Part shown: positions 44,326 through 53,425 of the stretch, in pieces
Numbering within the stretch: position 1 is the first letter of the stretch
Layout of the letters: the number at the start of each line of letters is the position of its first letter
Assembly (NCBI GenBank): GCA_964619555.1
Contig: CAZUDV010000012.1
Span: 69,090-133,089, forward strand
Direction of reading: 5' to 3'
Length of the DNA: 64,000 nt
From: JAGOPY01 sp964619555
GTDB lineage: Bacteria > Bacteroidota > Bacteroidia > Bacteroidales > JAGOPY01
Translations under genes and position numbers: made by a program
Notes under the pieces: generated by a model
What the model was told of the DNA's origin: nothing
The model's database searches: none
The model's input: only the letters and a program-made list of their open reading frames with translations

Positions 44326-44333
44326 TAATTTTG
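44326..44333 (+). promoter_or_regulatory. -7 promoter element (TAATTTTG)
   Basis: TAATTTTG matches TAnnTTTG, 28 bp upstream of the TTG start of the TolB-like/barrel gene. No convincing -33 box. Confidence 0.45.
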
Positions 44334-44361
44334 ATGTAATTTCGGTCTTTAAATTAGAAAA

Positions 44362-47300
44362 TTGCAATTGGCAACTTATATCCGGGAGAACGTAAAAAGA
44401 TATGTTTACAGTGTCACTATAACACTGGTAATCATTCTGTTTGTTTTTCTGAACGAGGTTCCTGCCCAGTTTTATAACGGCAGCCAGATGAGTTTCGGCA
44501 AGAACCGGATCCAGTATAAGGAATTCCTCTGGACCTATTATAAGTTCGATGATTTTGATATTTACTTTTACCTGAACGGCCGGGAACTGGCCGTTGCCAC
44601 TGCCAAATATGCCACGGAACAGATCCCGGTATTGGAAAAGAAGCTGGAGACGGGCCTGGAGGAAAAGATCCAGTTCCTGGTTTACAATAACCTGACTGAT
44701 CTGAAGCAGAGCAACATCGGTCTTTCCAATGACCAGCGTTATAACACGGGCGGTATCACTCATATAATTGGCAGCAAGGTATTCCTTTACTTCAGCGGGG
44801 ACCAGCGGGATTTTGAAAAGCAGATCCGAGCCGGAATTGCCAATGTCCTGATCGATCAGGCCTTTTATGGTACAAGCGTCGGCTCGCAGATCAAGAATAC
44901 AACCCTCTTTAACCTGCCGGAATGGTATAAGAACGGTTTGATCTCTTATCTTTCGGAAGAATGGAATACGGAGATCGATAACCGTGTCAGGGACGGGATC
45001 ATTTCAGGACGGTACGAAAAACTGAACCAGCTCACCGGCGAAGATGCCCTGTACGCCGGGCATATGCTCTGGAAATACATCGCCGATAAATACGGTCAGC
45101 AGGCCCTTACCGATATCGTCTCCATGGCTCAGATTAGCCGGAGCATTGACAACGGATTCCTCTATGTGATAGGGATTTCGTATAAAAACCTGGTGCCGGA
45201 ATGCCTGGATTATTTCAAGTCGGTTTATCTCACGGAAGAAACAGGCCGTGAAACCCCAGCAGGACAATTTCAGAAGAAGATCCGCAAAGATCATGTTTAC
45301 AACCGATTGAGGATTAGCCCGGATGGCAGGTACGGGGCTTATGTAGTCAACAATGAAGGCCGGTATAAGATATTTTACCAGGATATCCTGACCGGGAAAA
45401 AGCACCTGGCTTATTTCGGAGGATTCCGGCTGGAAGAGAAGATCGACTATTCCTACCCGCTGATCGCCTGGCATCCGGATGGAAATATTCTGGCCATAAT
45501 TGTCGAAAGAAAAGGAGAGGTCCAGCTGAATTTCTTCAACATCCGGGAGCGGAAATTGCAGGACATCATACTCTACAATTTTGAAAAAGTGGTCGACTTC
45601 AGCTATTCCGCCGATGGAAGGTTCCTGCTTATGTCGGCCGTGCAGAGAGGGCAATCCGATCTGTACATGTTCGAGATTGCCAGCGGCTCGCATTTGCAAC
45701 TGACCAATGATATCTATGACGACCTGCAGCCGGTTTTTACCGGGAACAATAATTCCATTTTATTTGCTTCCAACCGGCCGGATGAGAAGCTGACCTGGAT
45801 GGATATAGAAGATGCCCCCTTTTCCGTTCCCCAAAAAACCGATCTGTTTTTACTGTTGCGCGGCGACAAGGAACAAAAACTGCGCAGGATCACCCATACA
45901 CCGCTGGGTAATGAATCCAGGCCGGTCATGGCCGATGAGGGGATATTCTATTTCCTGAGCGATGAAAACGGGATCAATAACCGCTATATCGGAAGGTTCG
46001 ACAGCGCTATCAGCTTTATCGACACGACCATCCATTACCGTTACTTTTCGGAAACATTCCCCGTCTCAAACTATAACCGGAATATCCTTGACCAGCATAT
46101 GGTTGCGGGTTCTGACCAGATGGCCCAGGTGGTGTTTTCTAACGGAAAGTACTATCTGCAAATGTTGAATTCCGACAGGGGAAAACTGAAAAAAACAGAA
46201 CTGGTCCAGACCTCCTACCGGAATATCCTGATCCAGGAAGCTGCCAGGCTGGAGGAAGAGAAAAAGGAAAAGGAGAAAGTGAAAGAGACAAGGGAAGCCT
46301 ACGGGGAATACCTTAAAAAATTCCGGAATGTTTATAAGGGCGAAGAGAAGCAGGTCCAGGAGCCTAAGGAAAGCGAACGGATCGATATTGACAATTATAC
46401 ATTTGACCGGCAAGCCTTTATTACTATAGGTGGCGAGGATTCGGCACGGACGGATGAAACGCAGGTTGTGGTCAAGCCGCTGGAAGATAAAGATAAGTTC
46501 GTGATACCCAAACGGTTGAATTACCGGGTGGAATATTCGATCAACGAAACGGCGGCACAGCTTGACTTTACCTCTCTTAATTTCTTTTACCAGCCGTTCG
46601 GAGGGAGCGTGGATGCCTTTAACAATCTTGGGCTCAATGGCTTTTTCCAGGTAGGGCTTACCGATCTCCTGGAAAACCACCGTATCATCGGCGGATTCAG
46701 GATTCCCCTGAATCTCACCAACATAGAATATCTTTTCAGTTATGCCAATCTGGAAAAACGGCTCGACCAGGAAATCATGGCTGTCCGCCAGGCCACGGAA
46801 GATGAATTCTATATCGGTTATTACACGTTTGTCGTCAGATACAGGTCGTATCAACTCTATTACATGCTGAAATATCCATTCTCCCCTGTCTTTGCCGTGA
46901 AGGGAACCGCCAATTTCAGGTACCAGAAATCCACTCTTTTGTCCACCAATGAACCTGCCCTGAGGGAACCGGATATCAATGAATACTGGGGAGGTTTAAA
47001 AGGGGAGATCATTTATGACGATACCAAGGAGATCGGTTTGAATCTGCTTACGGGTACTCGGTTCAAGATTTTCGGCGAATATACGCATGTCCTGACCGAA
47101 GATGATAAGGACATGGTGGTGGTCGGTCTGGATATCCGGAATTACCAGAAGGTTCACCGGTCCCTGATCTGGGCCAACCGGTTTGCCGCGAGCACCTCAT
47201 TCGGTAAGAACAAGCTGATCTATTTTTTAGGCGGGGTGGACAACTGGCTGGCACCCAGGTTTGAGGGCTCGACTTCCATCGATTATTCCCAGAATTACGC

Positions 47301-47715
47301 CTATCAGGCCCTGGCTACCAATATGCGCGGTTTTTACCAGAATGCCCGTAACGGGAACAGTTTCATAGTATTCAATTCGGAACTCCGGATGCCGGTATTC
47401 CGTTACCTTTTTAACCGCCCGCTCAAGTCTGACTTCCTGAACAATTTCCAGATAGTTACCTTCGGAGATGTCGGACTGGCCTGGGCCGGGGAGGACCCGT
47501 TCTCGGATGAGAATTCTTTTTATATCAGGTATATCCAGGATGGTTCGCTGTGGATCAAGATCAGGGAACAAAAAGAACCTCTGATCGGAGGTTTCGGTTT
47601 CGGGGCCCGTACCCGGCTGCTGGGATATTTCCTCCGGGCCGATGTCGCCTGGGGAGTGGAAGACCGACAGGTGAAAAAGCCGATATTCTACCTGTCGTTA
47701 AGCCTGGATTTTTAA
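44362..47715 (+). CDS. TolB-like propeller protein with C-terminal outer-membrane barrel
   Basis: 1117 residues. An N-terminal signal anchor is followed by a region like peptidase-MA-type proteins (about 40-290). WD40/TolB-like PD40 repeats follow (about 300-620; RISPDGRYGAYVVN, DFSYSADGRFLLMSA). A highly charged linker (about 630-690; EEEKKEKEKVKETR) leads to an outer-membrane barrel (about 710-1117) ending IFYLSLSLDF with terminal Phe. An envelope protein joining a periplasmic propeller to a barrel; function unknown. No in-frame ATG or GTG precedes the signal region, so TTG at 44362 or 44368 must start it. Confidence 0.85.
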   Translation: MQLATYIRENVKRYVYSVTITLVIILFVFLNEVPAQFYNGSQMSFGKNRIQYKEFLWTYYKFDDFDIYFYLNGRELAVATAKYATEQIPVLEKKLETGLEEKIQFLVYNNLTDLKQSNIGLSNDQRYNTGGITHIIGSKVFLYFSGDQRDFEKQIRAGIANVLIDQAFYGTSVGSQIKNTTLFNLPEWYKNGLISYLSEEWNTEIDNRVRDGIISGRYEKLNQLTGEDALYAGHMLWKYIADKYGQQALTDIVSMAQISRSIDNGFLYVIGISYKNLVPECLDYFKSVYLTEETGRETPAGQFQKKIRKDHVYNRLRISPDGRYGAYVVNNEGRYKIFYQDILTGKKHLAYFGGFRLEEKIDYSYPLIAWHPDGNILAIIVERKGEVQLNFFNIRERKLQDIILYNFEKVVDFSYSADGRFLLMSAVQRGQSDLYMFEIASGSHLQLTNDIYDDLQPVFTGNNNSILFASNRPDEKLTWMDIEDAPFSVPQKTDLFLLLRGDKEQKLRRITHTPLGNESRPVMADEGIFYFLSDENGINNRYIGRFDSAISFIDTTIHYRYFSETFPVSNYNRNILDQHMVAGSDQMAQVVFSNGKYYLQMLNSDRGKLKKTELVQTSYRNILIQEAARLEEEKKEKEKVKETREAYGEYLKKFRNVYKGEEKQVQEPKESERIDIDNYTFDRQAFITIGGEDSARTDETQVVVKPLEDKDKFVIPKRLNYRVEYSINETAAQLDFTSLNFFYQPFGGSVDAFNNLGLNGFFQVGLTDLLENHRIIGGFRIPLNLTNIEYLFSYANLEKRLDQEIMAVRQATEDEFYIGYYTFVVRYRSYQLYYMLKYPFSPVFAVKGTANFRYQKSTLLSTNEPALREPDINEYWGGLKGEIIYDDTKEIGLNLLTGTRFKIFGEYTHVLTEDDKDMVVVGLDIRNYQKVHRSLIWANRFAASTSFGKNKLIYFLGGVDNWLAPRFEGSTSIDYSQNYAYQALATNMRGFYQNARNGNSFIVFNSELRMPVFRYLFNRPLKSDFLNNFQIVTFGDVGLAWAGEDPFSDENSFYIRYIQDGSLWIKIREQKEPLIGGFGFGARTRLLGYFLRADVAWGVEDRQVKKPIFYLSLSLDF

Positions 47716-48095
47716 AACTCACGTTTTCCCGTCTTACTGTCTTCTGGTTCCGTTTTTTATCCCCTCCACCCTGTTGAAAAATATTTCTTTCAAATTCTTT
47801 TGAAATATATATAGGCCTGGAATGCAACCTGTTAAAATTAAAAACTTCGTGCCATGATCATCTCCAGACCTTCCGGATTTTTATCAAATTTTGTTGAAAA
47901 ATGCCTGTATTCATACTTAAATAAGTATTTATCAGCCAGATAAGATTTTTCAACCTCGCAATGTTGAAAAATAGATGTTCCTTAAACCTGCATCTTATAT
48001 TATTTTAGCCTGAGAGAATTACCCCCCGGAATATTTAAGAGAAGGCATTGGATTATAATTATTTATAATTATTACAGTTAATCAAAAATGGTGTG
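47716..48095. other. 380-bp region before nrdJ with repeated TGTTGAAAAAT
   Basis: No gene. TGTTGAAAAAT occurs at 47772-47782, 47892-47902 and 47962-47972, and ATTTTTCAAC (inverted) at 47945-47954. The last two form a dyad. TAAATAAGTATTTA at about 47919-47932 is a palindrome. A pure A/T run follows at 48051-48075. The repeated motif resembles a DnaA box with mismatches. No cobalamin riboswitch consensus is visible despite the B12-dependent gene downstream. Confidence 0.55.
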
Positions 48096-50837
48096 ATGAA
48101 GGAATTGGAAAATACGCTTTTTGACAGCCTGGAAAAGGACATGGTTCAGGAACAGCCAAGTGTTCAGGATAATGAATATTACCAGGAGATGTTGGAAAAC
48201 CGGCAAAGGCCATCGGTGGATGACCTTGATGGGATTCCCGGGGGTGGGAGTGAAGCCGGACATTCCCGGTGGAATGAAACCGATCACGGCCAGGTTATGA
48301 CCGTTTTTCCTTATGAAGAAGTGCTGAAAGCGGCTACGGATTATTTCAGGGGAGATACCCTGGCGGCCAATGTCTGGATCAATAAATATGCCCTGAAAAA
48401 CAGTGACGGACACCTGTTCGAGCTCACCCCGGATGATATGCACCGGCGGCTCTCCCGGGAAATTGCCCGAATTGAGCGCAAATATCCTGATCCGATCCCG
48501 GAAGAAGAGATATTCCATCTGCTGAAAGATTTCAAATATATCGTTCCGCAGGGTGGACCTATGGCAGGGATCGGGAATAATTTCCAGATATCTTCCCTGT
48601 CCAATTGCTTTGTTATCGGGAACAAGGGAGATTCCGATTCATACGGCGGTATCATGAAGATCGACCAGGAACAGGTCCAGCTTATGAAACGGCGCGGAGG
48701 GGTCGGGCATGACCTGTCACACATCCGCCCGACCGGCAGCCCTGTGAAAAACAGCGCGCTGACTTCCACCGGAATCGTGCCGTTCATGGAACGCTATTCC
48801 AATTCCACCCGGGAAGTGGCCCAGGATGGCCGCCGGGGCGCCCTGATGCTCAGCATTTCCATCAAACACCCCGATGCAGAAAGGTTTATCGACGCCAAAC
48901 TGGAACAGGGAAAAGTGACCGGGGCCAATGTTTCGGTCAAGATCGACGACGAATTCATGAATTCCGTCAGAAACAACGTGCCATACGTTCAGCAATTCCC
49001 GATCAGCTCCGATAACCCCCTGGTACGGAAAGAAATAGATGCCCGCAGACTGTGGGATAAGATCATCCACAATGCCTGGCGTTCGGCAGAACCGGGCGTT
49101 CTTTTCTGGGATACCATCATTCGCGAAGCGGTACCGGATTGCTATGCCGATTATGGGTTCAAAACGGTTTCGACCAACCCGTGCGGGGAAATACCTCTTT
49201 GCCCTTACGACAGTTGCCGGCTCCTGGCCATTAACTTATACAGCTACGTGGAAAATCCTTTCACCCAGCATGCCGTGTTCAACGGTTCCCTCTTCAGCCA
49301 GCATGCCCGTTATGCCCTGAGGATCATGGATGATATCATCGACCTGGAACTCGAGAAGATCGACCGGATACTGGACAAGATCATCAATGACCCGGAAGAG
49401 GAGGATATCAAATCTATCGAGAAAAACCTCTGGCTGAATATCCGTGAAAAATGCATCCAGGGACGCCGCACCGGCATCGGGATTACGGCTGAAGGGGATA
49501 TGCTGGCGGCACTGGGGCTGAGATATGGCTCTGAAGAAGCCATCAACTTCTCGACGGAGGTGCATAAACTGCTGGCCCTTGAGGCATGCCGTTCATCTGT
49601 CAGTCTGGCCGGCGAACGGGGCGCTTTCCCATTGTACAGCGCTGAAAGAGAACAGCATAATCCGTTTATCAACCGGATCCGCGAAGCCGACCCTGGCCTC
49701 TACGAAGAGATGACAAAGAAGGGCCGTCGCAATATTGCCATGCTCACCATTGCCCCAACCGGCAGCGTAAGTATCTGTACCCAGACCACCTCAGGAATTG
49801 AGCCGGTTTTCATGGTGTCGTACAAGCGCCGCAGAAAGGTCAATCCGAATGATCAGGATATCCGGGTGGACTTTGTGGACGAATTAGGCGACAGCTGGGA
49901 GGAATACAATGTTTTCCATCCGAAATTCGAGGAGTGGCTGCGGATCAATGGCTACGACCCGGTAGCGGTAAAGGACTATGATGACGAGCGCCTCAACGGG
50001 GTGATCGAAATGTCGCCTTACTACAAAGCCACTTCCAACGACATCGATTGGGTGAGCAAAGTCCACATGCAGGGAGCCATCCAGAAATGGGTGGACCACT
50101 CCATCAGTGTCACGGTGAATGTACCGGCCGAAACCACCGAAGACCTTGTCAGCCAGATCTATATGACCGCCTGGGAAAGCGGGTGCAAGGGGATGACCAT
50201 TTACCGCGACGGTTCCCGTGCCGGGGTACTGGTTAAGGACGATAAGAAGAAGGAAAAGGAGACCCAGCAGGAGGAGATGCGGTTTCATGAGACCTCGGCG
50301 CCCAAGCGCCCGAAAGTGCTGGATGCCGAAGTGCTGCACTTTATGAACGACAAGGATAAATGGGTGGCCGTAATCGGTCTGCTGGACGGGAAACCTTACG
50401 AGATTTTCACCGGCGAGGCAGAAGGGTTTTTCCTGCCCGACTGGGTCAAGACCGGACAGATCATCAAGAACAAACTGGAAGACGATAACTCGAGGTACGA
50501 TTTCCAGTACATCAATAAATACGGTGGCAAGGTGACCATGGAAGGACTGTCGATACAGTTTAATGCCGAATTCTGGAACTACGCCAAGCTTATCTCGGGA
50601 ATCCTGCGCCACGGCATGCCGATCCCGTTCGTGGTACACCTCGTGGAGAACCTCCAGCTTGAGACCGAGAGCATCAGTACCTGGAAGAACGGCGTGGTCC
50701 GCGCCCTCAAAAAGTACATCCCTGACGGTACCAAGGTCAAGCAGGAGAAATGCCCCAATTGCGGCGAAAAAGGCACGCTGATCTACAAGGAGGGATGTGT
50801 GACGTGTACGGCCTGCGGGGATTCGAAATGTTCGTGA
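48096..50837 (+). CDS. nrdJ: Adenosylcobalamin-dependent (class II) ribonucleotide reductase
   Basis: 913 residues. Reduces ribonucleotides to deoxyribonucleotides using a B12-derived radical. Barrel landmarks: SNCFVIGN (Cys171), NPCGEIPLCPYDSCRLLAIN (radical Cys363) and MLTIAPTGSVS. A TSCPD-type domain lies at about 740-880 and the C-terminus has a Cys-rich tail (CPNCGEKG ... CVTCTACGDSKC), which in this family acts as zinc finger or reducing arm. An adjacent GTG (48093) is also in frame; ATG at 48096 is preferred. The enzyme works with or without oxygen. Confidence 0.95.
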   Translation: MKELENTLFDSLEKDMVQEQPSVQDNEYYQEMLENRQRPSVDDLDGIPGGGSEAGHSRWNETDHGQVMTVFPYEEVLKAATDYFRGDTLAANVWINKYALKNSDGHLFELTPDDMHRRLSREIARIERKYPDPIPEEEIFHLLKDFKYIVPQGGPMAGIGNNFQISSLSNCFVIGNKGDSDSYGGIMKIDQEQVQLMKRRGGVGHDLSHIRPTGSPVKNSALTSTGIVPFMERYSNSTREVAQDGRRGALMLSISIKHPDAERFIDAKLEQGKVTGANVSVKIDDEFMNSVRNNVPYVQQFPISSDNPLVRKEIDARRLWDKIIHNAWRSAEPGVLFWDTIIREAVPDCYADYGFKTVSTNPCGEIPLCPYDSCRLLAINLYSYVENPFTQHAVFNGSLFSQHARYALRIMDDIIDLELEKIDRILDKIINDPEEEDIKSIEKNLWLNIREKCIQGRRTGIGITAEGDMLAALGLRYGSEEAINFSTEVHKLLALEACRSSVSLAGERGAFPLYSAEREQHNPFINRIREADPGLYEEMTKKGRRNIAMLTIAPTGSVSICTQTTSGIEPVFMVSYKRRRKVNPNDQDIRVDFVDELGDSWEEYNVFHPKFEEWLRINGYDPVAVKDYDDERLNGVIEMSPYYKATSNDIDWVSKVHMQGAIQKWVDHSISVTVNVPAETTEDLVSQIYMTAWESGCKGMTIYRDGSRAGVLVKDDKKKEKETQQEEMRFHETSAPKRPKVLDAEVLHFMNDKDKWVAVIGLLDGKPYEIFTGEAEGFFLPDWVKTGQIIKNKLEDDNSRYDFQYINKYGGKVTMEGLSIQFNAEFWNYAKLISGILRHGMPIPFVVHLVENLQLETESISTWKNGVVRALKKYIPDGTKVKQEKCPNCGEKGTLIYKEGCVTCTACGDSKCS

Positions 50838-50871
50838 TATCTGATCATTTAATAATATTGCCGTTTTTATA

Positions 50872-50925
50872 ATTTCGTTGCGTTGTAGAGACGTTGCATG
50901 CAACGTCTCTACAACGCAACGAAAT
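50872..50925. repeat. 54-bp perfect palindrome (REP-like), copy 1
   Basis: The two 27-base halves (50872-50898 and 50899-50925) are exact reverse complements. The core GTAGAGACGTTGCA and its complement is shared with copy 2 on the other side of the transposase. It lies 35 bp after the nrdJ stop. Confidence 0.92.
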
Positions 50926-51005
50926 AACAAACCACCATTTACATTCACCGGAACGAGGCCCTGAATAAACCCAATTTTCATGTTAAATTTCAAGGGTTTC
51001 ATTTT

Positions 51006-51563
51006 ATGGAGGAATTATTTCGGGGCAGATATCGAATCCGGTCTGCAAGGTGCCCAAAATGGGATTATCGTTCAAATGGTGCATATTTTATTACCATCTG
51101 CACACATAACCGGGTGCATTATTTCGGATATGTTGTATCTGGCAATATGATCCTTTCAGAAGCGGGCCAGGTCGTTCATACCAACTGGCATGATTTACCA
51201 AATCATTTTGATTATGTGGAATTGGATTCGTATGTCGTTATGCCCAATCATTTTCATGCCATCATATTGATTCATCATAAACAAAATGATTCTAAGGACA
51301 TGGTTAGGATCGATCGAAAAACTGAGATCAGCCAGAATTTTTATGCAGGAATTTCTCCCAAATATGGTTCATTGTCTACCGTAATCAGGTCATTCAAATC
51401 TTCCTGCACCAGGGAAATAAATCTGTCACAGGCATCATTGCATTTTAAATGGCAACCCAGGTTTCATGATCATATTATCCGCGATAAATATTCCCACAAA
51501 AGGATTAGAAATTATATAATAAATAATCCTGGACATTGGCACGATGATTTATTTAATCGGTAG
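51006..51563 (+). CDS. REP-associated tyrosine transposase (RAYT, Y1_Tnp)
   Basis: 185 residues. Family start RCPKWDYRSNGAYFITICT, HUH-type metal motif in MPNHFHAIILI, and a C-terminal segment DKYSHKRIRNYIINNPGHW holding the catalytic Tyr region. RAYTs cut and join single-stranded REP hairpins. Intact length suggests it may be active. It is flanked by matching palindromes at 50872-50925 and 51601-51634, its likely substrates. Confidence 0.94.
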   Translation: MEELFRGRYRIRSARCPKWDYRSNGAYFITICTHNRVHYFGYVVSGNMILSEAGQVVHTNWHDLPNHFDYVELDSYVVMPNHFHAIILIHHKQNDSKDMVRIDRKTEISQNFYAGISPKYGSLSTVIRSFKSSCTREINLSQASLHFKWQPRFHDHIIRDKYSHKRIRNYIINNPGHWHDDLFNR

Positions 51564-51600
51564 GTATCATTGGCGGGTGTTAAAATTATGATTGCCAACA

Positions 51601-51634
51601 ATCGTAGAGACGTTGCATGCAACGTCTCTACGAT
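51601..51634. repeat. 34-bp perfect palindrome (REP-like), copy 2
   Basis: Halves 51601-51617 and 51618-51634 are exact reverse complements. They share a 28-bp core with copy 1 but have different outer bases. The 25-bp tandem array begins within its right end. Confidence 0.92.
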
Positions 51635-51762
51635 ATAAAACGCACCGCACCACAACGATATAAAACGCACCGCACCACAACGATATAAAACGCACCGCAC
51701 CACAACGATATAAAACGCGCCGCACCACAACGATATAAAACGCGCCGCACCACAACGATATA
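51631..51762. repeat. 25-bp tandem repeat, five full copies plus partial
   Basis: Unit begins CGATATAAAACGCACC and ends ACCACAA. Copies start at 51631, 51656, 51681, 51706 and 51731; the last two carry CGCGCC instead of CGCACC; a partial copy follows at 51756. Copies abut without spacers. Confidence 0.93.
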
Positions 51763-51841
51763 CAGGCAGGGCGATTGAACCAGATTACATCACGACAATG
51801 CCATTATTCAACGGCTGTTGGCACCAGGTCAGAATTATAAA

Positions 51842-53320
51842 TTACCTGGCTAGCAGTACCTTCCTCGTGATCATCCCGTTTGAGGTTTCGAGACTCACCA
51901 TAAACATACCGCTTACATAAGATCCGGAAAAAACCTGGTCCCGGTCAAGTAGGTATTCATAACTCCCCTTTGGAAGAAAATCATGATCGATAAGGCTGAT
52001 TTGCCTTCCTTCATGTGTGGTCATGTGTAAGGAAACATAGGAATCCGCCGGAACGTAGTAACTGATTATGCAGAAATCACGGGCCGGATTAGGATAAACC
52101 AGCATTTCCGGGCAGGGGACATTCGTTTCTTCGTCACCCCCGCAACAATACAGCGCTATCATCGAGTAAAACAGCTGCCAGTGGCCGTTCCGGAACGACT
52201 CCCAGACATTGATCAAATCGATGTAGCAGGATTCCTGCGATCCCCCATTGAAAAATGCGGGATTGGTTTCACTGAAGGATGAATTCGACAGGTTCAGGTA
52301 ATCCTCCAGGTTTGGCGAGATACCCAAATTTAACATACCATCGGTCACCATAATATCACCATTGCCTTCCAAATCATTCACAAACGTCATGAAACTCTCC
52401 CCCAGGATATCGACCGGGATCATATAAAGCGCAATGCCCGGAAGGAAGGGTGTCATCTGCGTGAATCCCGATGTGAATTCCTCTTCCCATAAATCCCATG
52501 CCCTGATAGTATGCTCTCCATTCATCACATTTTCCCAGACTATGAAAGGAATTCCCATGCTTCCATCATCGCCACAGGTGCCGGTTGAAAAACTTAAAGA
52601 TACATTATCCCCCGGGCTGTTGATCAATATCGGGTCAGCCCAGGTCGAACCCCAATTGTAAGTGTAATAAATTGCTGAAGTGTCAGCGCCTTTTTTCAGA
52701 TATGTAATGAACTGGCCTAATATTATATCCGGGGAATGGCATCCGGAACTGTCAATGGTAACTATATCGGAGATATGAATTGGTGCATACTGCTGCATCA
52801 ATTTAGCCGACTTTATCTTGCCGCCTTCCTGCCAGGTCAGGCCCCCGTTAGCATCGCACCGGAAATGAGTGTCATCTTCGGAAGTCCCGGCCAGTACCTC
52901 AGGCGCCCCGAACCCCTGGTTGGTGTATACCTGATAAAAGATGTCAAAATTGCCGTTTTGATCCGATTCATAGAACATGTAAAAAAGCGTATCGGTCCAT
53001 CCCCAATAAGAAATCACCATGAACCTGGGATTCCGGTAATGCACCCCCGGGCTTTCCAGAAGGGCAACCGGTTCACTTTGGTTATAAAATCTACGGTAGT
53101 AAATGGCAGTGGAACTGGAATTATCCGATCTTTCCCAGAAGATATAATGATCAATTCCAGATGTGAAGGGAATTATAACTACTTGGGCATTCCGGTTGTC
53201 AGCCAGGGAATCCGTAACAGGTTGCGGCTCGCTCCATATCCAGGATTGCGCCGAAGATGCCATGCTGATCAGGGTGAAAATCCAGGTGGTAAAGAAGATC
53301 TTTTTGGTTTGGTTTTTCAT
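51842..53320 (-). CDS. Secreted protein with T9SS sorting domain, unknown function
   Basis: 492 residues: signal peptide (KKIFFTTWIFTLISMASSAQ), a large body with repeated aromatic strands resembling a beta-propeller or sialidase-like fold (about 30-400; IYYTYNWGSTWADP recalls the 'Asp-box'-like sialidase loop), and a T9SS domain (about 410-492; LVYPNPARDFCIIS ... SGMFMVSLETSNGMITRKVL). No catalytic set recognised. The ATG at 53320 is supported by the promoter at 53338-53368. Confidence 0.8.
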   Translation of the reverse strand: MKNQTKKIFFTTWIFTLISMASSAQSWIWSEPQPVTDSLADNRNAQVVIIPFTSGIDHYIFWERSDNSSSTAIYYRRFYNQSEPVALLESPGVHYRNPRFMVISYWGWTDTLFYMFYESDQNGNFDIFYQVYTNQGFGAPEVLAGTSEDDTHFRCDANGGLTWQEGGKIKSAKLMQQYAPIHISDIVTIDSSGCHSPDIILGQFITYLKKGADTSAIYYTYNWGSTWADPILINSPGDNVSLSFSTGTCGDDGSMGIPFIVWENVMNGEHTIRAWDLWEEEFTSGFTQMTPFLPGIALYMIPVDILGESFMTFVNDLEGNGDIMVTDGMLNLGISPNLEDYLNLSNSSFSETNPAFFNGGSQESCYIDLINVWESFRNGHWQLFYSMIALYCCGGDEETNVPCPEMLVYPNPARDFCIISYYVPADSYVSLHMTTHEGRQISLIDHDFLPKGSYEYLLDRDQVFSGSYVSGMFMVSLETSNGMITRKVLLAR

Positions 53321-53337
53321 GACGGGCAGAATTTCTG

Positions 53338-53368
53338 TAAAGTTATGCTGCCCCCGGGGAAATTGCAA
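53338..53368 (-). promoter_or_regulatory. TTG-N20-TAACTTTA promoter
   Basis: Minus strand: TTG (53366-53368), 20 bp, then TAACTTTA (53338-53345). Same form and spacing as the promoter of the IPTL-like paralog 1, but no dyad lies upstream. Confidence 0.65.
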
Positions 53369-53425
53369 TAACAAAATCCCGCTTTATTTGTTATTTTTAA
53401 AAATCCCCATCTAATTCCCGGTATC

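Noticed and set aside
47716..48095. Cobalamin riboswitch before the B12-dependent reductase
   Set aside because: I could not find the B12-box-like consensus or a matching set of stems. A covariance search would be decisive.
49884..51002. 372-residue open frame antisense to nrdJ
   Set aside because: It is antisense to conserved nrdJ and runs through the 54-bp palindrome; no domain is recognised.
51631..51762. Possible CRISPR array (25-bp repeats)
   Set aside because: The copies are directly adjacent with no spacers, and no cas gene is present. It is a tandem repeat.
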